Source of the DNA: Amoebidium appalachense
Taxonomy: Eukaryota > Ichthyosporea
Assembly (NCBI GenBank): GCA_963693365.1
Contig: CAVNZM010000004.1
Coordinates: forward strand, 1,054,001 to 1,118,000
DNA: 64,000 bases
Direction: 5' to 3'
In this document: positions 1-30,849 of the stretch, piece after piece
How positions within the stretch are numbered: the stretch's first letter is position 1
Layout of the letters: each line of letters begins with the position of its first letter
Position numbers and translations under genes: made by a program
The notes under the pieces: model-generated
Told to the model about the DNA's origin: nothing
Databases searched by the model: none
The model's input: only the letters and a program-made list of their open reading frames with translations

Positions 1-12356
<12,356 letters not shown>

Positions 12357-13362
12357 GCCCACCTAGAAGAAAACACAACCAAGGCAAAGTGTTAAGTGAC
12401 CCAGAGCCCAAGGCGTACTCTGCCTGCAAATCCTCCTACACACCCATGCCTCTTTCTCCTGCGTCTGTTTCCTAATCTTGTTTTTCTATTAATATAACGA
12501 CCAAAACCCCATTCCCTCGGGCAGTGTTCTAGAATCTCCACTAACTGTGACTGAAAGGACTTCTTGCAACGCCACGAGGTTATTAGGGCCTCAGCTTCAA
12601 GTCCTTTTCCTGGTATATCACTTTTTCGCGCCAAAATTCTGGTTTGCGCAATCGCGTGAGCCTCGCCTCAGGCAATTTCCTATTGGTCCGGTAAGCACCA
12701 TCTACGCCATAAAATAGGTTCACTGGCACGAGGCGGATCAGAGCACCTAGAGAGCAGACAGAAAACGTCACTTACGCTGCCAGTTTTTGAGTTTTGTTTT
12801 TGTTTTTTATGGTAGAGAAAATACTGATATACGCTGGGATTCATACTTTTACACACACTGGCGCCGGTATATTTTATGGGGTGTATGGTGTTTTTTTTTG
12901 TTTTTTTTTGGTTCGCTAGATTGGGTTTGAAGTTACCACAACGTAAGTTTGGAGTTACCACAATAAAAATTTAGAAGAAGATAGGTGATGGGGAACTCAA
13001 GAATTGCGAACGTGTAGTTGAGCTAACATATACTTTGTCACAGCGATTCGCTGTACAGCCAGATTTTTTTTTTAAAACCTGATACAGGCTCTTTGTGCAT
13101 GTCTTGGCTTTCCTTCAAACACGCGCACGCATGCTCACGAAACGCATTCCGGAACTCGCACACGAACACCACACTCATCATACAAACGTGCTTAAACACA
13201 CACACACACACAAACACACACTATAAGCAGCTTTTTGCGCCGCCCATGCTAAATCCAAAATATAGCTACCTTTCTTCCAGAAACTGCTCAGTGCAACAAA
13301 CCGCCTTCAGTGGGATATGATAACACACACACACCTGTGCTTTTACTACTGAACAGTAGAAA
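12357..13362. other. Divergent intergenic region
   Basis: This lies between the leftward helical-repeat gene and the rightward adenylating-enzyme gene. It holds the E2F/CCAAT promoter described separately, a basic open frame on minus at 12392-12634 that could be an upstream exon of the leftward gene, AT-rich sequence at 12790-13080 and a short (CA)n at 13196-13215. No other gene is visible. Confidence 0.5.
12620..12690 (-). promoter_or_regulatory. Promoter of the helical-repeat gene: E2F-like palindrome and CCAAT box
   Basis: Read on the minus strand, this stretch contains TTTTGGCGCGAAAA, a near-perfect palindromic E2F/DP consensus, at about 12625-12638. An ACCAATAGG (CCAAT box) lies about 50 bases further upstream. 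Both are roughly 270-330 bp before the ATG at 12356. E2F sites of this form mark S-phase genes in animals, plants and many protists; the assignment here rests on sequence only. Confidence 0.5.
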
Positions 13363-14632
13363 ATGTCCTTCGTGAAAGCCACACTGAGCGAACTTCGCTC
13401 CAAAGTAACATGGGCGAAGGGTCTGTTGGCTCCCTACGTGTCCAACCCGTTTGTGCTGTGTGTAGACTCCAAATCAGTCAACTCGGTGGCTATGGTTTTG
13501 GCGGCGGGCGAGATGTCGGCAAACTGTGTTCTGCTGCCTACCACCCGTATGGCACTGCAAGGTGGGAACTGGAACTTAGCAGCTCTTGATGTTTTGGTTT
13601 CGTGTTCATCTTTTGGGGAGAAAGGGGCCTCACCCCTGAGTCCTGGAGAGCTATTACAATTGCGTCTCAGATGCATGATGTTGGTAGGCATAAGTGCTTA
13701 CCCTGCTTTCCTCCTGCCCACCCCTTCCCTCCTCCTCCCTCCCTCCCGTGTTTCATTTTTTTTGGTGTTATGGAACGGGAAGGGTTTTGGGGCCTTTATC
13801 GAAGGAGCAAGTTTAATGTTAATCAATTCCTTTTCTTGAGGGCTAGGTGGCAGTACATGGTGATAATGGGCCCAGGGAGAAAGTAGAGAACGAGGTTTTT
13901 GGGTATGTTAATGATGGCAGTGGTAGGAGCAAGATCCTGTGAGCTCGCTACAGCAACGGGATGGGTTCAGCCTTGCAGCAACGTCACCCATCTGCTTTCA
14001 ACCCCCCCCCTCCCCCCCCCCCCCCCCTCCAAATCCCCCCCTCTCGTTCCTTCTCATTTGTCCCCCTGCACCTCAATATAGGCTAACCTAACCCACTCTC
14101 CCTCAGCAATGGTCACACGCCACACGGGCATCGATCTAGTGCTGGATGTTGATGCAGCAGGAAAGAACCTGGTACCCATAGGCCGGCCCAGCCCAGCCCG
14201 TGAGCCCAAACCCCTCCCCTGGCTCACCCATCCAGCCGTAGGGGGGGTAGGCCCAGGCAAGGGGCTGGTGGTAATGTTAACATCTGCCTCCACTGGACCA
14301 CCCAAACTGGTGCTGTACACGTGGGAGAGTGTGTGGCTGCAGGCAAGAGAGACTGCATACAGAATCTACCGCGAGTCCTCCACTATGATCTGTAGCACAC
14401 CTGTTGCTCATGCTTACAACATGAACGGATTGTTTGCGGCCTATCTGGGCCGGGCCACAGTGTGCCTGGCCCACGATGCACCCACCGTTGCTTCGTGCAT
14501 TCAGTCACTCCCGGAGCCCTCCGAACGGCACACGAATGTGCTGTTTGCATCCCCCCCTCTGTACTCCCAGCTCGTCTCCATGAAGGTGAGTCTGTGCATG
14601 GTATCATTGCAATTTCCTTCCACCCTCTCCCA

Positions 14633-14705
<73 letters not shown>

Positions 14706-15338
14706 CCCGGCCACCTTTCCCCTCACTTCCCTTCCTTCCCCCCTTACCCCAACCCCACCCCAGCCGTCCGAAGAGGCCCCTCCCCCCCCCCCCCCCCCCC
14801 CAACACCACCACCACCACCACTCCACCCTCTCAGCTCTCCCTTATTCCCCCCAATCCTCTCTCCCCCCTCCCTCTCTTCCCCCCTCTCTCTCCCCTTTCC
14901 CGGGAGAAGAATTTGATTAAGTGTATTCCCCTGTTCCCTTTCCTTTCCTGTCGTTCCTATTTTCCTCCTGCCCCCGCCCCCGCCTACCCCTACCACCCAC
15001 CGGCACCACCAGCACTACCATGACCCCCTTGCCTGCCGTGTCAACCCTTTTAACTAAGTCCCGTCTGCCTCCCCACCTCCTCTCCCTCTCTCCTCCTCCC
15101 TCCTCCCTCCCCCCCCCCCCCCCGGCCCCCAACCACCCACCTACCCGCCCGCCCACAGTACACACACAAACACACGGGTTCTGTGATGCTCTTCCCATAG
15201 CTTCAGATCCTCCTGTCCAATGGTTCTTTCCTGCACATGCTTCTGCACTGCCCCTCCCCTCTCTTTCTGTCTCTGTGTTTCTCCCTCTCCACACACACAC
15301 GCTCTCTCTCTCTTTCTCTCACTCACTCACTCTCTCTC

Positions 15339-15374
<36 letters not shown>

Positions 15375-17460
15375 CCCCCCCCCCCCCCCCTTTCTTTTTC
15401 AAATCCCTCCGTCCCTTTCTCCGTCCTTTTCTCCGTCCCCCTTCCTTCTCTCCCTCTCTCTCTCGCGTCCCTCCCCTCTCTCCCAGCTCTCTCCCCTGCC
15501 CCCCCACCTTCCTCCCCACTCTCAATCCTCACTTGCTTTTTGCTGCATGCAGGCAGACACGTGTGTCCTTCCAAATGTGCCAAGCAGTCCCCATTCATAT
15601 CCACAAACTACCTTCTCTCCCCCACGCCCATTTACCCCACACGAAAAAAACACAAGCTCAACCCTTAGAAATTGTGGTTCAAAGTCCAGATCTGAGAGAA
15701 CTGTTACCATAAACGGTTGTCTAAATAGTATTACAAGTCATCAACTTCTAACTAACCCTCTACCCCTCACAGGTAACCCCCTGGACGGTAGACCAAGCAT
15801 ACTCGGCCGGCAGCCAGCTGTCTCTGGAACTTTCCCGATCCTTCTACAAGCAGTACGGTGTGCACTTGCGTCAGAACTACGGCACCAGTGAAACGGGCAA
15901 CATAGCACTGTGGGGCACAGACAACAAGGGCATCAGCAGGGGGGGCCAGTACAAGGATGTAGGTGCAAAGGGACACAATGTGTGTGTGTGTGTGGTCAAA
16001 AGGGGGGGGGGGGGGGGGGGGTATGAGAAATGGGTGTGGGGGTTTGAAGGTGGGTGGGGTTTTGTGGACATGAGTGTGTGTGTATGAATGTTGTTTGGTG
16101 TTTTCGGGCGGGGAGGGGGGGGGGGGGGGGGGGGTTGCATGAAGGTGGGTGGGTTGGGGTGGGTGTGCAATGTGCGGGTGGATTGGTGGGTGTGTGTGTG
16201 TGTGCATAGGTGCAGGCACAAACCATGGGAAAGAATAGGATGACCATGTGTTCACCTACTTGCACATAGATACATTCTCACACATGCACGCAAGCACATA
16301 GATACATGCATACGTACAAAGAGGCGCACACACGGACAATCGCACGCACACACGCACACTCCTACCCTCGTGTGCACGCGCGTACACATCATACATGTCA
16401 CTTTCAAACACATACACACACATGTTTATGTATGTGTGTGCGCGCTCCGCACATACACAGCGTGCGCGCCCACCGTGCACACACATGTTTTCGGACATAC
16501 GTACACTCTCACATTGCACGCACGCGCACGTATATGCACATGCACACACACGCACACCCACATACATGCAGACCCACACACGCACACACACACGTACACA
16601 AACACACACACACACACATGAATTCGGACATACACACATACGCGCACACACTGTCTTAAACCGCGCGCGCACGCACACACACACACACACAGACACACAC
16701 TCACTCACTCACTCCGTTATTTCTTCACCTGTGCACGAGCACTTTACTAACATTCATCCCACAGCACCCCGGCTACAAGGGCGTTGCATGGGGCGAGGTC
16801 TCTCTCCGTCGTCCATCCTCAGGCACACTCCTACGCACAGACGAATTCGGTGTTCCGGAGAAAGGGGAGGTGTGTGCGCACATGCCCTGGTCGTCTGTAG
16901 GGTATATTCGTCACCTAGACCTTATCCCCCATGATCATTGGCACCCCACTGGAGATGCAGGCCACCTGATTGAAGAAAAATGTGCCGACCCCCGCACAGG
17001 TGCACCCTATACAGTCACACACGTGTTTGCAGGCAGGCGCCTGCGTGACCCTGCACCCATCCACCACCACGGTCTGACGGTGCTTTTGCAAATCGACGAA
17101 TTGGAATCGCTTTATTCGGGGCTTCTTTCAGACCTCCTGCCCCCCGAACTGAGTCGGTTTACCGTAGCTGTAACGTGCACACCGCAGTATCGCGAGGGGG
17201 CACAGATCAAACGAAATGGCTTGCATTTACACATGGCGGTGGGGGAGTGGGCCGGGGACGGGGAGTGGGAGGAGAAACGGAAGGAGTTGCAGGGGGTTTT
17301 ATATCGAAATTTGGCTGCAAAATTGAACGAAAAGGGCCAGCCGTATGCCGTGCCCAGGTCACTGACTTTGTATAGGGAGCTGCCTGCTAGCACGGCCGGA
17401 AAGATTCTCTACGGGCAGATGGTACCGGATATCCCCGAGAAGATAGACTTGGACGAATAG
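13363..17460 (+). CDS. Acyl-CoA-synthetase-like adenylate-forming enzyme (ANL superfamily), 4 exons
   Basis: Exons 13363-13561, 14107-14585, 15773-15958 and 16765-17460 join in frame to 519 codons, a normal length for the family. The ATG at 13363 has A at -3. Adenylate-forming signatures appear in order: the A3 phosphate loop as [15 protein letters not shown] (usually TSGTTGxPK), A5 as [10 protein letters not shown]7 as HPTGDAGHL, and A10 as [10 protein letters not shown] with the catalytic lysine in AGKI. Family members activate a carboxylic acid as acyl-AMP and usually transfer it to CoA. The N-terminal domain is shorter than in long-chain fatty acyl-CoA ligases, so the substrate cannot be assigned. 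Branch-site-like CTAAC precedes the second and third acceptors, and TACTAAC lies at 16745-16751 before the last. Introns are 545, 1187 and 806 nt. No targeting signal is obvious. Confidence 0.9.
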
Positions 17461-17910
17461 GTGTGGTGAGTGCATATGCATACACAAAGCGATATTATCT
17501 TGTGTATTTGTGTGGTGATATTTCTTGTTGTAATGTGCATTCATACACCAGCACCTAGGGTTATCAGCCTACTGTCTCAACTGCACTTCCTTCAATGCAG
17601 ACGCCATTACTATTAGCACTATAAATGCATTTGTGGGTTGCCATGGAATGTTAGAGTTAATGACAGTGCTTGGAGCACCAATGTCCTAATAGTTACACGG
17701 TGTGTGTGCCGGCAAGAGCAGCCCTTAGAGATGCTGTCGAGATTGAGTAATGCACATGAAGTACGCATACACTGCCGACATGCACAAAGAAGGGCCGAAG
17801 CTAGGTTTAGGCAGGTAGAAAAGTTACCATACCGTACATTCCGTTTTCTACGCAAATGCACACACACACCGATACACACTGCAATCGCAGGCGCGGCGCG
17901 CGCACAAGTA

Positions 17911-17994
<84 letters not shown>

Positions 17995-19051
17995 TAGCGA
18001 TTGAGGCTGGTCACGGACCCATAAATCAAAGTATAACCTGCCAAATTTAAAACAGAACATAATTTTGGGTTGCGGTCACCAAAATTTCTTTCCAGTATCA
18101 ATTTTTTTATTATTAGTCAGCTGCTGTTTGTTAATTTTATTTTTTTTTCCCCTTTGCTTGGGAACTGTGTTGAGCAATCAGTCTGTATATTGCATGGGTG
18201 GGCATGTTTAGATACAAAACAGTTAGATGCCAGTCAGGCTGAGCAGCCGTTTCCATTGAAAACGTTTTCGAATAAATACCAAGATACTGTACTGTATGTA
18301 CTTATGCTCCTAAATATGATGTTACTGAGAGTATCCCCCCGTTGAACACAGGCACATCATGTCATGCATATATGCCACACGAAACATCAGACGCAGCCTG
18401 ACCCCTCCCCTCAGCCCCCTCCCCTCCCCCCCGTAATTACACACACACACACACACCGTGGCCATGGCATATCCCCCCCTTATTACGATTCACCCATCCA
18501 CCCACCCGACCTAAAATGAGTCTGGCCAGAGAGCTATTGTGAATACGGATAACGTGACCCGACCGGGTTCGACTCGGAACAGGCCCCCGCCCTGGCAGCA
18601 GGCCAGGCACGGAAAGGCCCAGTACGGGGTGTTTCTTGAGAGCGGTGGATGTAGCCAAGTGTACATCTTCCAATCACTCAAATCATTCGCCCAAACCTGA
18701 CCCAGCCTACAGTCTCTTCAAAAGAAAAGTTTAAGGCCTTGGGCCGCAGTGTTTAGGGTTCACTGCTCAATACGTCCCCTGCTTTTTTACGAAACTGTTG
18801 GCTGTGGATGGGTGAAGGCGATTCTGATTCTTCAATCACAACTTCTTTGCGTCAATCATATCAATTGTGGCACTTGCCAAAATCAAAGTTGCATAGTCTG
18901 TGACATGGGAACGCTTTGGAAGTTCAGTCATTGATTCTGCAGCTCTCAAATTGTCCTGTCCTCAAAGATAAATCATACGTTTATCTGTTTGACTTTTTCG
19001 GGTCTCAATGAGTTACTAAACGGTTCTTTCCGGTTGTAAGGTACGGTGAAG

Positions 19052-19082
<31 letters not shown>

Positions 19083-19627
19083 AAAGAAAAAAGAAAGAAA
19101 GAAAACCAACCAAACAACCAAACAACAACAACAAAAAAAAGGTCATACCCCACCCAGACGAAAGCCCTCACTGCCTTCCCTTTCCTGTTCTTATCACCTC
19201 CCTTCGCGGTGGGGGGGGGGGGGGGGGGGGGGGGGGGTTATCAGGCACAACCGGCTAATTCTGCGGGTAGTTGGGTGGATCTGAAAGGTTAGGAGTAGAA
19301 GTCAGATTTTAATCGGTGTAAGACTTTTCTGACCAGCATAGGTAGGTGTTTCCACTAGCTGCAAGTCGAGTCACTGTGCTCAAACACACACACACAGAGA
19401 GAGAGAGAGACACACACACACATGCGCGCGGCCCATACACAGCCACACACACGCAGCAGTCATCGAAACACCGTCAGTTTATGCCGGGTGCATATGGTAT
19501 GCCGTGGGTTGCAGAACCGTAGAGGGTGTAATCCCCCCCCCCCCCCCCCCCCCCCTCTATCCCCCCCAATTAGCAATACCCTTGCAAGGGCTCACACCTC
19601 ATACATGGGCGGGCACGCACATGCACG

Positions 19628-19659
<32 letters not shown>

Positions 19660-19682
19660 CACACACGCACACACACATATAC

Positions 19683-19716
<34 letters not shown>

Positions 19717-20180
19717 TGGCAAATGCGCCCTTCCACCCCTAGGCAGCGAGAAAGCAGAAAGGTCGAATGTTTATTGTTATGCATAAGCCTGTGGCTTAGC
19801 CTATGCGCATACCTGTATCGCTTTCAGGGGTACCTCGGGACCATGCTGTGGTTCCTATTAGATTCAATTGTAATAAAGTTTGTGCACCTGCGTCTGGCTC
19901 CGGAAATCCCCTGTTCCTCAAACTCCCTTTATTGGGCTCCGTCCTCCTTGGTGCCCCCCCGTCCCCCTCCCGGCCTTTTGCCTCCCTCCCTATCTAGAAG
20001 CTTCGTCCAGAAGCAGAGTTGTTACATGTTTGAAAATTGCCTGGTACACGAAGCTATTGTGCACATGTGCTACAAATCTATGGACACTCCACTTGTCTGC
20101 GGCTGAGCTCAAAAAGGAAGGCAATGCCATGCAATGCTAAGTGTGGGAAGGAGCGAAAAGCGACCTCGGGGGTGGGGCCG

Positions 20181-20214
<34 letters not shown>

Positions 20215-20296
20215 GGTACAGTCTATTCTCATTGACTCCATCCCCCCCCCCCCCCCCCCCCCTCCGGGCCCCCCCTCTCCTCTCCCAAACAAAGTA
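17461..20296. other. Repeat-rich intergenic region without a supported gene
   Basis: It holds (CA)n at about 17913-17992, 18440-18457 and 19630-19680, (TA)n at about 19690-19718, and poly(C) or poly(G) runs at 19052, 19210, 19530 and 20180. Two stretches look weakly coding. One is on minus at about 18490-18680, open in two frames. The other is on plus from the acceptor-like cgctttcag at 19826 to a stop at 20106, starting GYLGTMLWFLLDSIV. Neither could be linked to other exons. Confidence 0.4.
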
Positions 20297-20560
20297 TTAA
20301 GCAGTCGTGCGTACAAGCCACACTTCATCTAGCACCGCCCCATAAATCCTGTATTCCTGGTCTTTACCAGGTTTGGGTGCGTATTTGGCCAATCGGTCTT
20401 GTCTTGACCAACCATATGTATTCCCTAGGTGTAGACCAATCAGTCTTTCGTGTCTGTTCATAGTAGGCCAATCGAATTTACCTGTTCCCATCGCCGGCAT
20501 TACATGTCTGGTCTCCAGCGGAATGTGAATCCCTCCCCGCAGGGAGGGGAGCCACACAGC
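20297..20560. promoter_or_regulatory. Cluster of CCAAT/ATTGG motifs, promoter-like
   Basis: On plus the motifs are ggccaatcgg, gaccaaccat, gaccaatcag and ggccaatcg, all within about 80 bp (20390-20475). CCAAT clusters mark other gene starts in this window, but no gene could be attached to this one. Confidence 0.35.
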
Positions 20561-20849
20561 TGACGGGTCTCAGTCAGTGATGTGTGTGTGGAGGGGGTGG
20601 GGGTAGGGGGCGGCAGGGGGGAAGGGGGGAGGGGGGAAGGGGGGAGGGGGGGAGGGGGGGAGGGGGGGGGGGGGGGCCGGGGGAAGGGGGGAGGGAGGGG
20701 GAGGGGGGAGGGGAATGCGCAGCCCATGTTTTATCATACAACAGGAGAAGCTTTACGTTACTCAGCCTGTAGATCGTTAAGACCGGACAGTAGAGTGAAA
20801 TAAAATCCTACCTTCACACCATTGTGACTCTGCCGGCACCTACGTATAT

Positions 20850-20886
<37 letters not shown>

Positions 20887-21066
20887 CGCCCGCCTTTCGA
20901 TCCCGTCATTACCCCGCGGAGCCATACGAACTCCCCCGACAAACATGGGTTCAGTTCGTGTCTTCCGCCTGTACCCTAAGTATTGGGGTTTCCATTCTTG
21001 TAACGTTTTGTAGTTTGTCCTTTGGCATCTCCTCCATATCCTTTGAACCCTCTAACACATGCAGGG

Positions 21067-21108
<42 letters not shown>

Positions 21109-21921
21109 CGGCCCATCCCCACCTTCGCATCCAGATTCCAGAACACGTTAATCGGTTGGCTGAAATTCATTGAAGGTGGGGGTGGGGGTTCAAGGACTAA
21201 TCAATCTCATATGCATGAAGACATCATCTACATTTATTTGTACTGAGCTGAGTTTATTTAACGAGGTATAGATTTAAGTACCAGGGACCCTGTTTTCAAC
21301 GCAACCTGGAAGATCGAGAAGAGCAAGCAATTTCCAAGTACTCACGACCGATTCAAAACCCCCTAGTTTAGGCAGATACTATAGATGACCATGCCATAAC
21401 GGGTAGGCTCCCACGGTGGATACAACGAGTGGGCCTGTGGGGGTTTATGTAACATCCATACAACGGCAAGGTCATTTGAATGACATTAACAGCACACCGG
21501 GTGGCTATCTATTATGTTCGAAATAAGAGAATGTATCTAGCCGACACCTAATTACAGAAGTTGGAATTAAGAAGAGACTGTACATGTGCGCATGCATACC
21601 CTTAAAAAGCCGTCCACACAATCACACGATGCATAGCCTATGCAGATAAAAAAACACGTACATCGACTTAGTCATTGACTGCCACAAAAGACTCTAGATC
21701 TAGCATCCAATCACAACTGCATTATAGCAACCGGTACCAGCCATTCAATTAAGTGCCTTGCAAGAGCTTTCCAGACAAGTAACACACTGCCATGACTCAT
21801 CCCCCCCCCCCCCCCCCCTTCCCCCCCGTTTTCAACAAAAAAAAAAGATGTATTAAGCAAAACCCCCCCCCCCCCCGCCCCGTTTTCAACAAAAAAAAAA
21901 GATGTATTAAGCAAACCCCCC

Positions 21922-21952
<31 letters not shown>

Positions 21953-23614
21953 AAAAAAAAAGAAGGGCAAAAAAAAAAAAAATATCCACACATCACCACA
22001 ATGCACCACCACCGAAGAAAGAAAAATAAAAGGAAAGGAAAGAAACAGGCCCCTGGGTAACTAGCATAAGGAAGACAAAGTGCGGCCAACCTTAAGCTAC
22101 AACCCCAACATGAATACCTTCATATGATCCGTAAATTGCCACCCCTATGCCCCCATCCACCCCTTCCGCCTTTTACCAATAGCACACGATTTGGTACCAG
22201 CGCAAGTCTAAACCATTCAAAAAACTGTTCTAGGGCTTACCACCCACCACCCAACCGATAATTTACCCACCTACCCAACAACAGAATACATTTGTCACAC
22301 ACACACTCTCACCATGCCAACTCCACAACACCTTCAATTCTGTTTTTCATCGATAGCCAAACCACACACCTAACCAATAACAAAGAAGCACCTATCGCAT
22401 ATCCTAGCCGCCACCACCAACCCCATTGCACTCTTTGTCCTGCTATTACTGAACAGGGCCCACACACCACATCACCACAATGAGCACAATTATGCCTATC
22501 CCACGCATGCTGTGCCCTACTACTACTCGTGCTAGCCCAGGTGAAATCACAGTCACAACAACTACATGTGTCTCTCTGGTCGTATGCTCCCCACTCGGGT
22601 GCCCCCTGAAGCGCACTGCGCGATGCATGCGCTACCTTTAGGTGGGAGGTTATGGTTAGAGAAGAGGCATGGGAGGGTGGATATGTGTACTGAGAAATTG
22701 GGTGTCCGTGTGCAGAGAGGGTTTGGCAGTGTGCATAGAGGCGATCCCGTGCTTGCTTCTCCTCTATCTAGACAACTACATATGTACACGCCAGAGCACC
22801 TTTCCTGCCTGTGCCCATTGTCCCCTTTTGAGCCCCTTGTCCCCACAAGCAAACAACCGGGGGGAGGAGGCGCGGAAAGGGGGGAGGCGGGATGGGAGGG
22901 GGGGGGGGGGGGGGAGGGGGGGTGGGGGAGGACTCTCTCCCATTGGGTTTTAAGTTCTGCGGCCAGGTGTGTTTGCCCACATGTGAAAGGTACCCGACAA
23001 AAAGAGGAGCAGATTAGGCACCATGTGCTCTTGTGTACACAGTCAACAATGGCTCTCCATCATCCCAACCACCTCCCTTTCCCCACCCATTCTTGCCCCT
23101 CCCCCCCCCCCCCCCCCTTTCGCCCCACCTTTCTTCTCCTTCCTTGCTCCCCCCCCCCCCCCCCTCCCCCCCCCAACACACACACACACACACACTCTCT
23201 CTCTCTCCCCCCGCGCACACACCACCACCACCACCACCACCATACACACCCCAACACCCTCACAGATACCCAACCTCTCACTTCGCTTCCTCTCCCAAAC
23301 TCAAAAATACTTCATATATATGAAAAACAGCACATCCCCCCCCCCCCCACAATGATTAAGCAGGTAGAGAATGTGTGGCAATGTATAAATGACAAATAGG
23401 GCAGAACAATAATTGGGCCTGAAGGCAGGTTCGGTGGGCAGGGCCCAGTGTGCCCCCGGGCGCGGAGGGGGGGGGGGGGGGGGAGGAGGAAGAGTGTTAC
23501 ATAGTACAAAGTCCTATGAAGAGCCACATTTACAACAGGCAACACGATGCAGATTATTTTGCACAGCACTTGCAATCATTCTCTCTCTCTTGGTGTGTGT
23601 GTGTGTGCGTGTGT

Positions 23615-23652
<38 letters not shown>

Positions 23653-23906
23653 CCACAGTATCAGAGTTTCACCCTATTCATGTTGCGCGCGAAAAGCAAC
23701 CCAGAATCTGCTACAGAGTACGGAGTGCAACATTCGAGACAGACACAACATTCAAAGTTTGCAAAACAAAAAGCACACAACAGGGGAAAAAAGGTTGGGA
23801 GTGAGGGGGTGTGTGAGTGAAAAGGGCGGGGAGGGAGGGAAGAACGGGGGGGGAGGGGGGGGGGGGGGGGGGGGTCACAGTGTGTGGGGAGGGCGTAGGG
23901 ATATAC
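20561..23906. other. Intergenic region, mostly simple sequence
   Basis: It holds poly(G)/poly(C) runs at about 20640-20720, 20850-20885, 21065-21105, 21800-21940, 22895-22925 and 23100-23165. An imperfect 57-bp direct duplication lies at about 21823-21917 (poly-C, then gttttcaac, A run, gatgtattaagcaaa). A Cys-poor open frame on minus, 22446-22628 with an ATG, ends in a hydrophobic segment. The 3' terminal exon of the upstream lipase gene may lie here but could not be fixed. Confidence 0.4.
23480..23700 (-). repeat. Dispersed poly(C)-tailed element, two truncated pieces
   Basis: On minus, one piece (about 23640-23690) carries the element head, gaatagggtgaaactctgat then actgtggatgac, running directly into poly(C). 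A second, more diverged piece (about 23485-23560) carries ctgcatcgtgttgcc and a gtactatgtaac-like tail, also followed by poly(C). They lie just downstream of the last identified lipase exon, in the sense orientation. Confidence 0.55.
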
Positions 23907-28914
<5,008 letters not shown>

Positions 28915-28952
28915 GAGAAATGGTGGTGGCAGTGGTGGTGGTTGGAGAAAGG

Positions 28953-28989
<37 letters not shown>

Positions 28990-29428
28990 GGGGGGGGGGG
29001 GGGGGGGGGGGGGGACTGAGGAAGAAGGGAAATGGTAAAGTGAGATCGAAGGAAATTGGACAGAAACTTGGTGAGGGCGAAACAGTTTGTGTGTGTGTGT
29101 GTGTTTGGGCGGGGGGGGAGGAGAGGGGGGAGGGGGAGGAGTGGGGAAGGCAGATCAGTCAAAGAACCCAAACTGATGGTACACGTCTGGCCATGTTTAT
29201 GACACATGACAGTGATGTGTCTAACTGGTGCTCTATAAAAAGACCCCTTCCAACCCCCTCCCCCCCCCCCCCCCCCCCCTCCCCCTCCCCCCGCCCCCGC
29301 CCCGCTTCCTCCCATAACACTCTCTCATCAGATCCTTCCATTCCTTTCCCCCCTCTGCCCTCCCGTCATCCCTTTTTCGCTCTTCCCATTTTTCTAGCCC
29401 CCCCCCCTCCCCCCCCCCCCCTCAGTAC

Positions 29429-29483
29429 GGTCTCCAAATCCTCTGCTTGGCAAAGCCTTCATGTGAACTCCCCTCGAGGATCC
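29429..29483 (-). CDS. Possible exon of an unidentified minus-strand gene
   Basis: Between a weak acceptor (gtggttgaag) and the donor gtactg, the minus strand reads ILEGSSHEGFAKQRIWR without stops. It starts in the phase left by the 29871-29975 exon. The evidence is limited to frame and splice sites. Confidence 0.3.
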
Positions 29484-29870
29484 CTTCAACCACACAACCA
29501 CCATACCGTCCCACTCTTCCTGCCCACCTCTTATTCCCGATCATCCCAACTCTTTCCCTTTTCGCTTACTCCTTCCCCTCCCCTCTCCCCCAACACACAC
29601 ACACATCGGTTCCTGGCTCTGCTGACGCATACAAAAAGAAACATAAATAAACCAGAGCCCACATCAATAGCTGTAGCCGCCAGATCACTTTAAACAACAA
29701 ATACTACCGACGGCATTAGTGTCAATGTGTCCCTTTAAAAAATTAAGGTTACGGAAGTGAGGTAATAATGTATTTCTTTTTTCTTTCATTCAATCATTCT
29801 TTTTTCCCCTTTCTTTCTTCTTTTCCTTTTTTGAGGAAAGTGGGAGGGGGGGAGGGGGGAAAAGGGGTAC

Positions 29871-29975
29871 CTTGAAGGGAGCTGAAGTATGACAGGGCGG
29901 TGTCCCAGGTGTAGGAGTAGAGCTCCCGGCTGGCATTCTTGACTGCCCCTGCAGCCACATACAGCGACTGCATGC
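29871..29975 (-). CDS. Exon of an unidentified helical protein
   Basis: A minus-strand exon bounded by catacagcag and the donor gtaccc. It reads [19 protein letters not shown], then [15 protein letters not shown], a clear amphipathic helix pattern. Two alternative frames are also open but look non-coding. It probably belongs with the exon at 30850-30909, but the phases do not join directly, so an exon is missing. No family is recognised. Confidence 0.5.
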
Positions 29976-30059
29976 CTGCTGTATGGGCACTGCTTAGAAA
30001 ACATGTGCACTATCATCCCCCCATCCCCCCCCCCCCAAATACATCCCCCGGTATTGTTC

Positions 30060-30152
30060 TTTGTTTGTAGGAAAGAGGGGGGGGGGGGGGGGGGGGGAGA
30101 GAGAGAGAAGCAGACACGTGCACACACACAGGCACGTACACACACACACACA

Positions 30153-30184
<32 letters not shown>

Positions 30185-30246
30185 TGCACGCGTACCCACT
30201 CGCGCGCGCACACACACACACACGCACACACACACACACACACACA

Positions 30247-30325
<79 letters not shown>
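30060..30325. repeat. (CA)n with CG-rich interruptions
   Basis: Long ca arrays at 30121-30183 and 30213-30322 are interrupted by cacgcg segments, with poly(G) at 30078-30097. They lie in an intron of the minus-strand gene whose exons flank them. Confidence 0.9.
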
Positions 30326-30622
30326 TCCCTTCCCGCTTCTGAACTCCCCCTTTCCTCCCTCCCTCCCTCCCTCATTACTCCTACGTGAACTGCTATCAGG
30401 ATCATCTGGAGTGGATAAAATACAAATAACGACTAAAACAGCAAAGCTGAGCAAGACATGAGATAGAGAATGGCGAGCTTAGCAATGGGCCCGGGTTTGT
30501 TTGGATGAAATACTAAAGGATGTACGAAATAGAGACAGCCTAGTTAAAAACCTTTCCCCCTCTCCCCTTTCTTTTTTATTTTTATTTTCTTTCTTTGGGG
30601 CCTTTTTTTTTTTTTTTTTGCG

Positions 30623-30654
<32 letters not shown>

Positions 30655-30849
30655 AGGAGGGGAGGGGGGGGGGGGGAGGGGGGGATCCTATCTTATGTTT
30701 GTGTCGTCACAGAAGCAGAGCCTAGATAAAGAAGAGAGCAAGAGGTGAGTGGATGCAGGGCAGTGTTTGGGCAAGGAGGGATTATGCATGTAGGATGGGG
30801 AGGGGGCCAGGTGGAGGGGTTTAGGGGTGATGGGGATGAAACTGCACAC

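Noticed and set aside
18490-18620. A possible tRNA, because of gggttcgactc resembling a Pol III B box
   Set aside because: The putative T stem does not pair and no A box or acceptor stem could be found.
21823-21917. Duplicated block (gttttcaac, A run, gatgtattaagcaaa) considered as a transposon terminal repeat
   Set aside because: Both copies are in direct orientation, a few tens of bases apart and bounded by C runs, which fits local slippage better.
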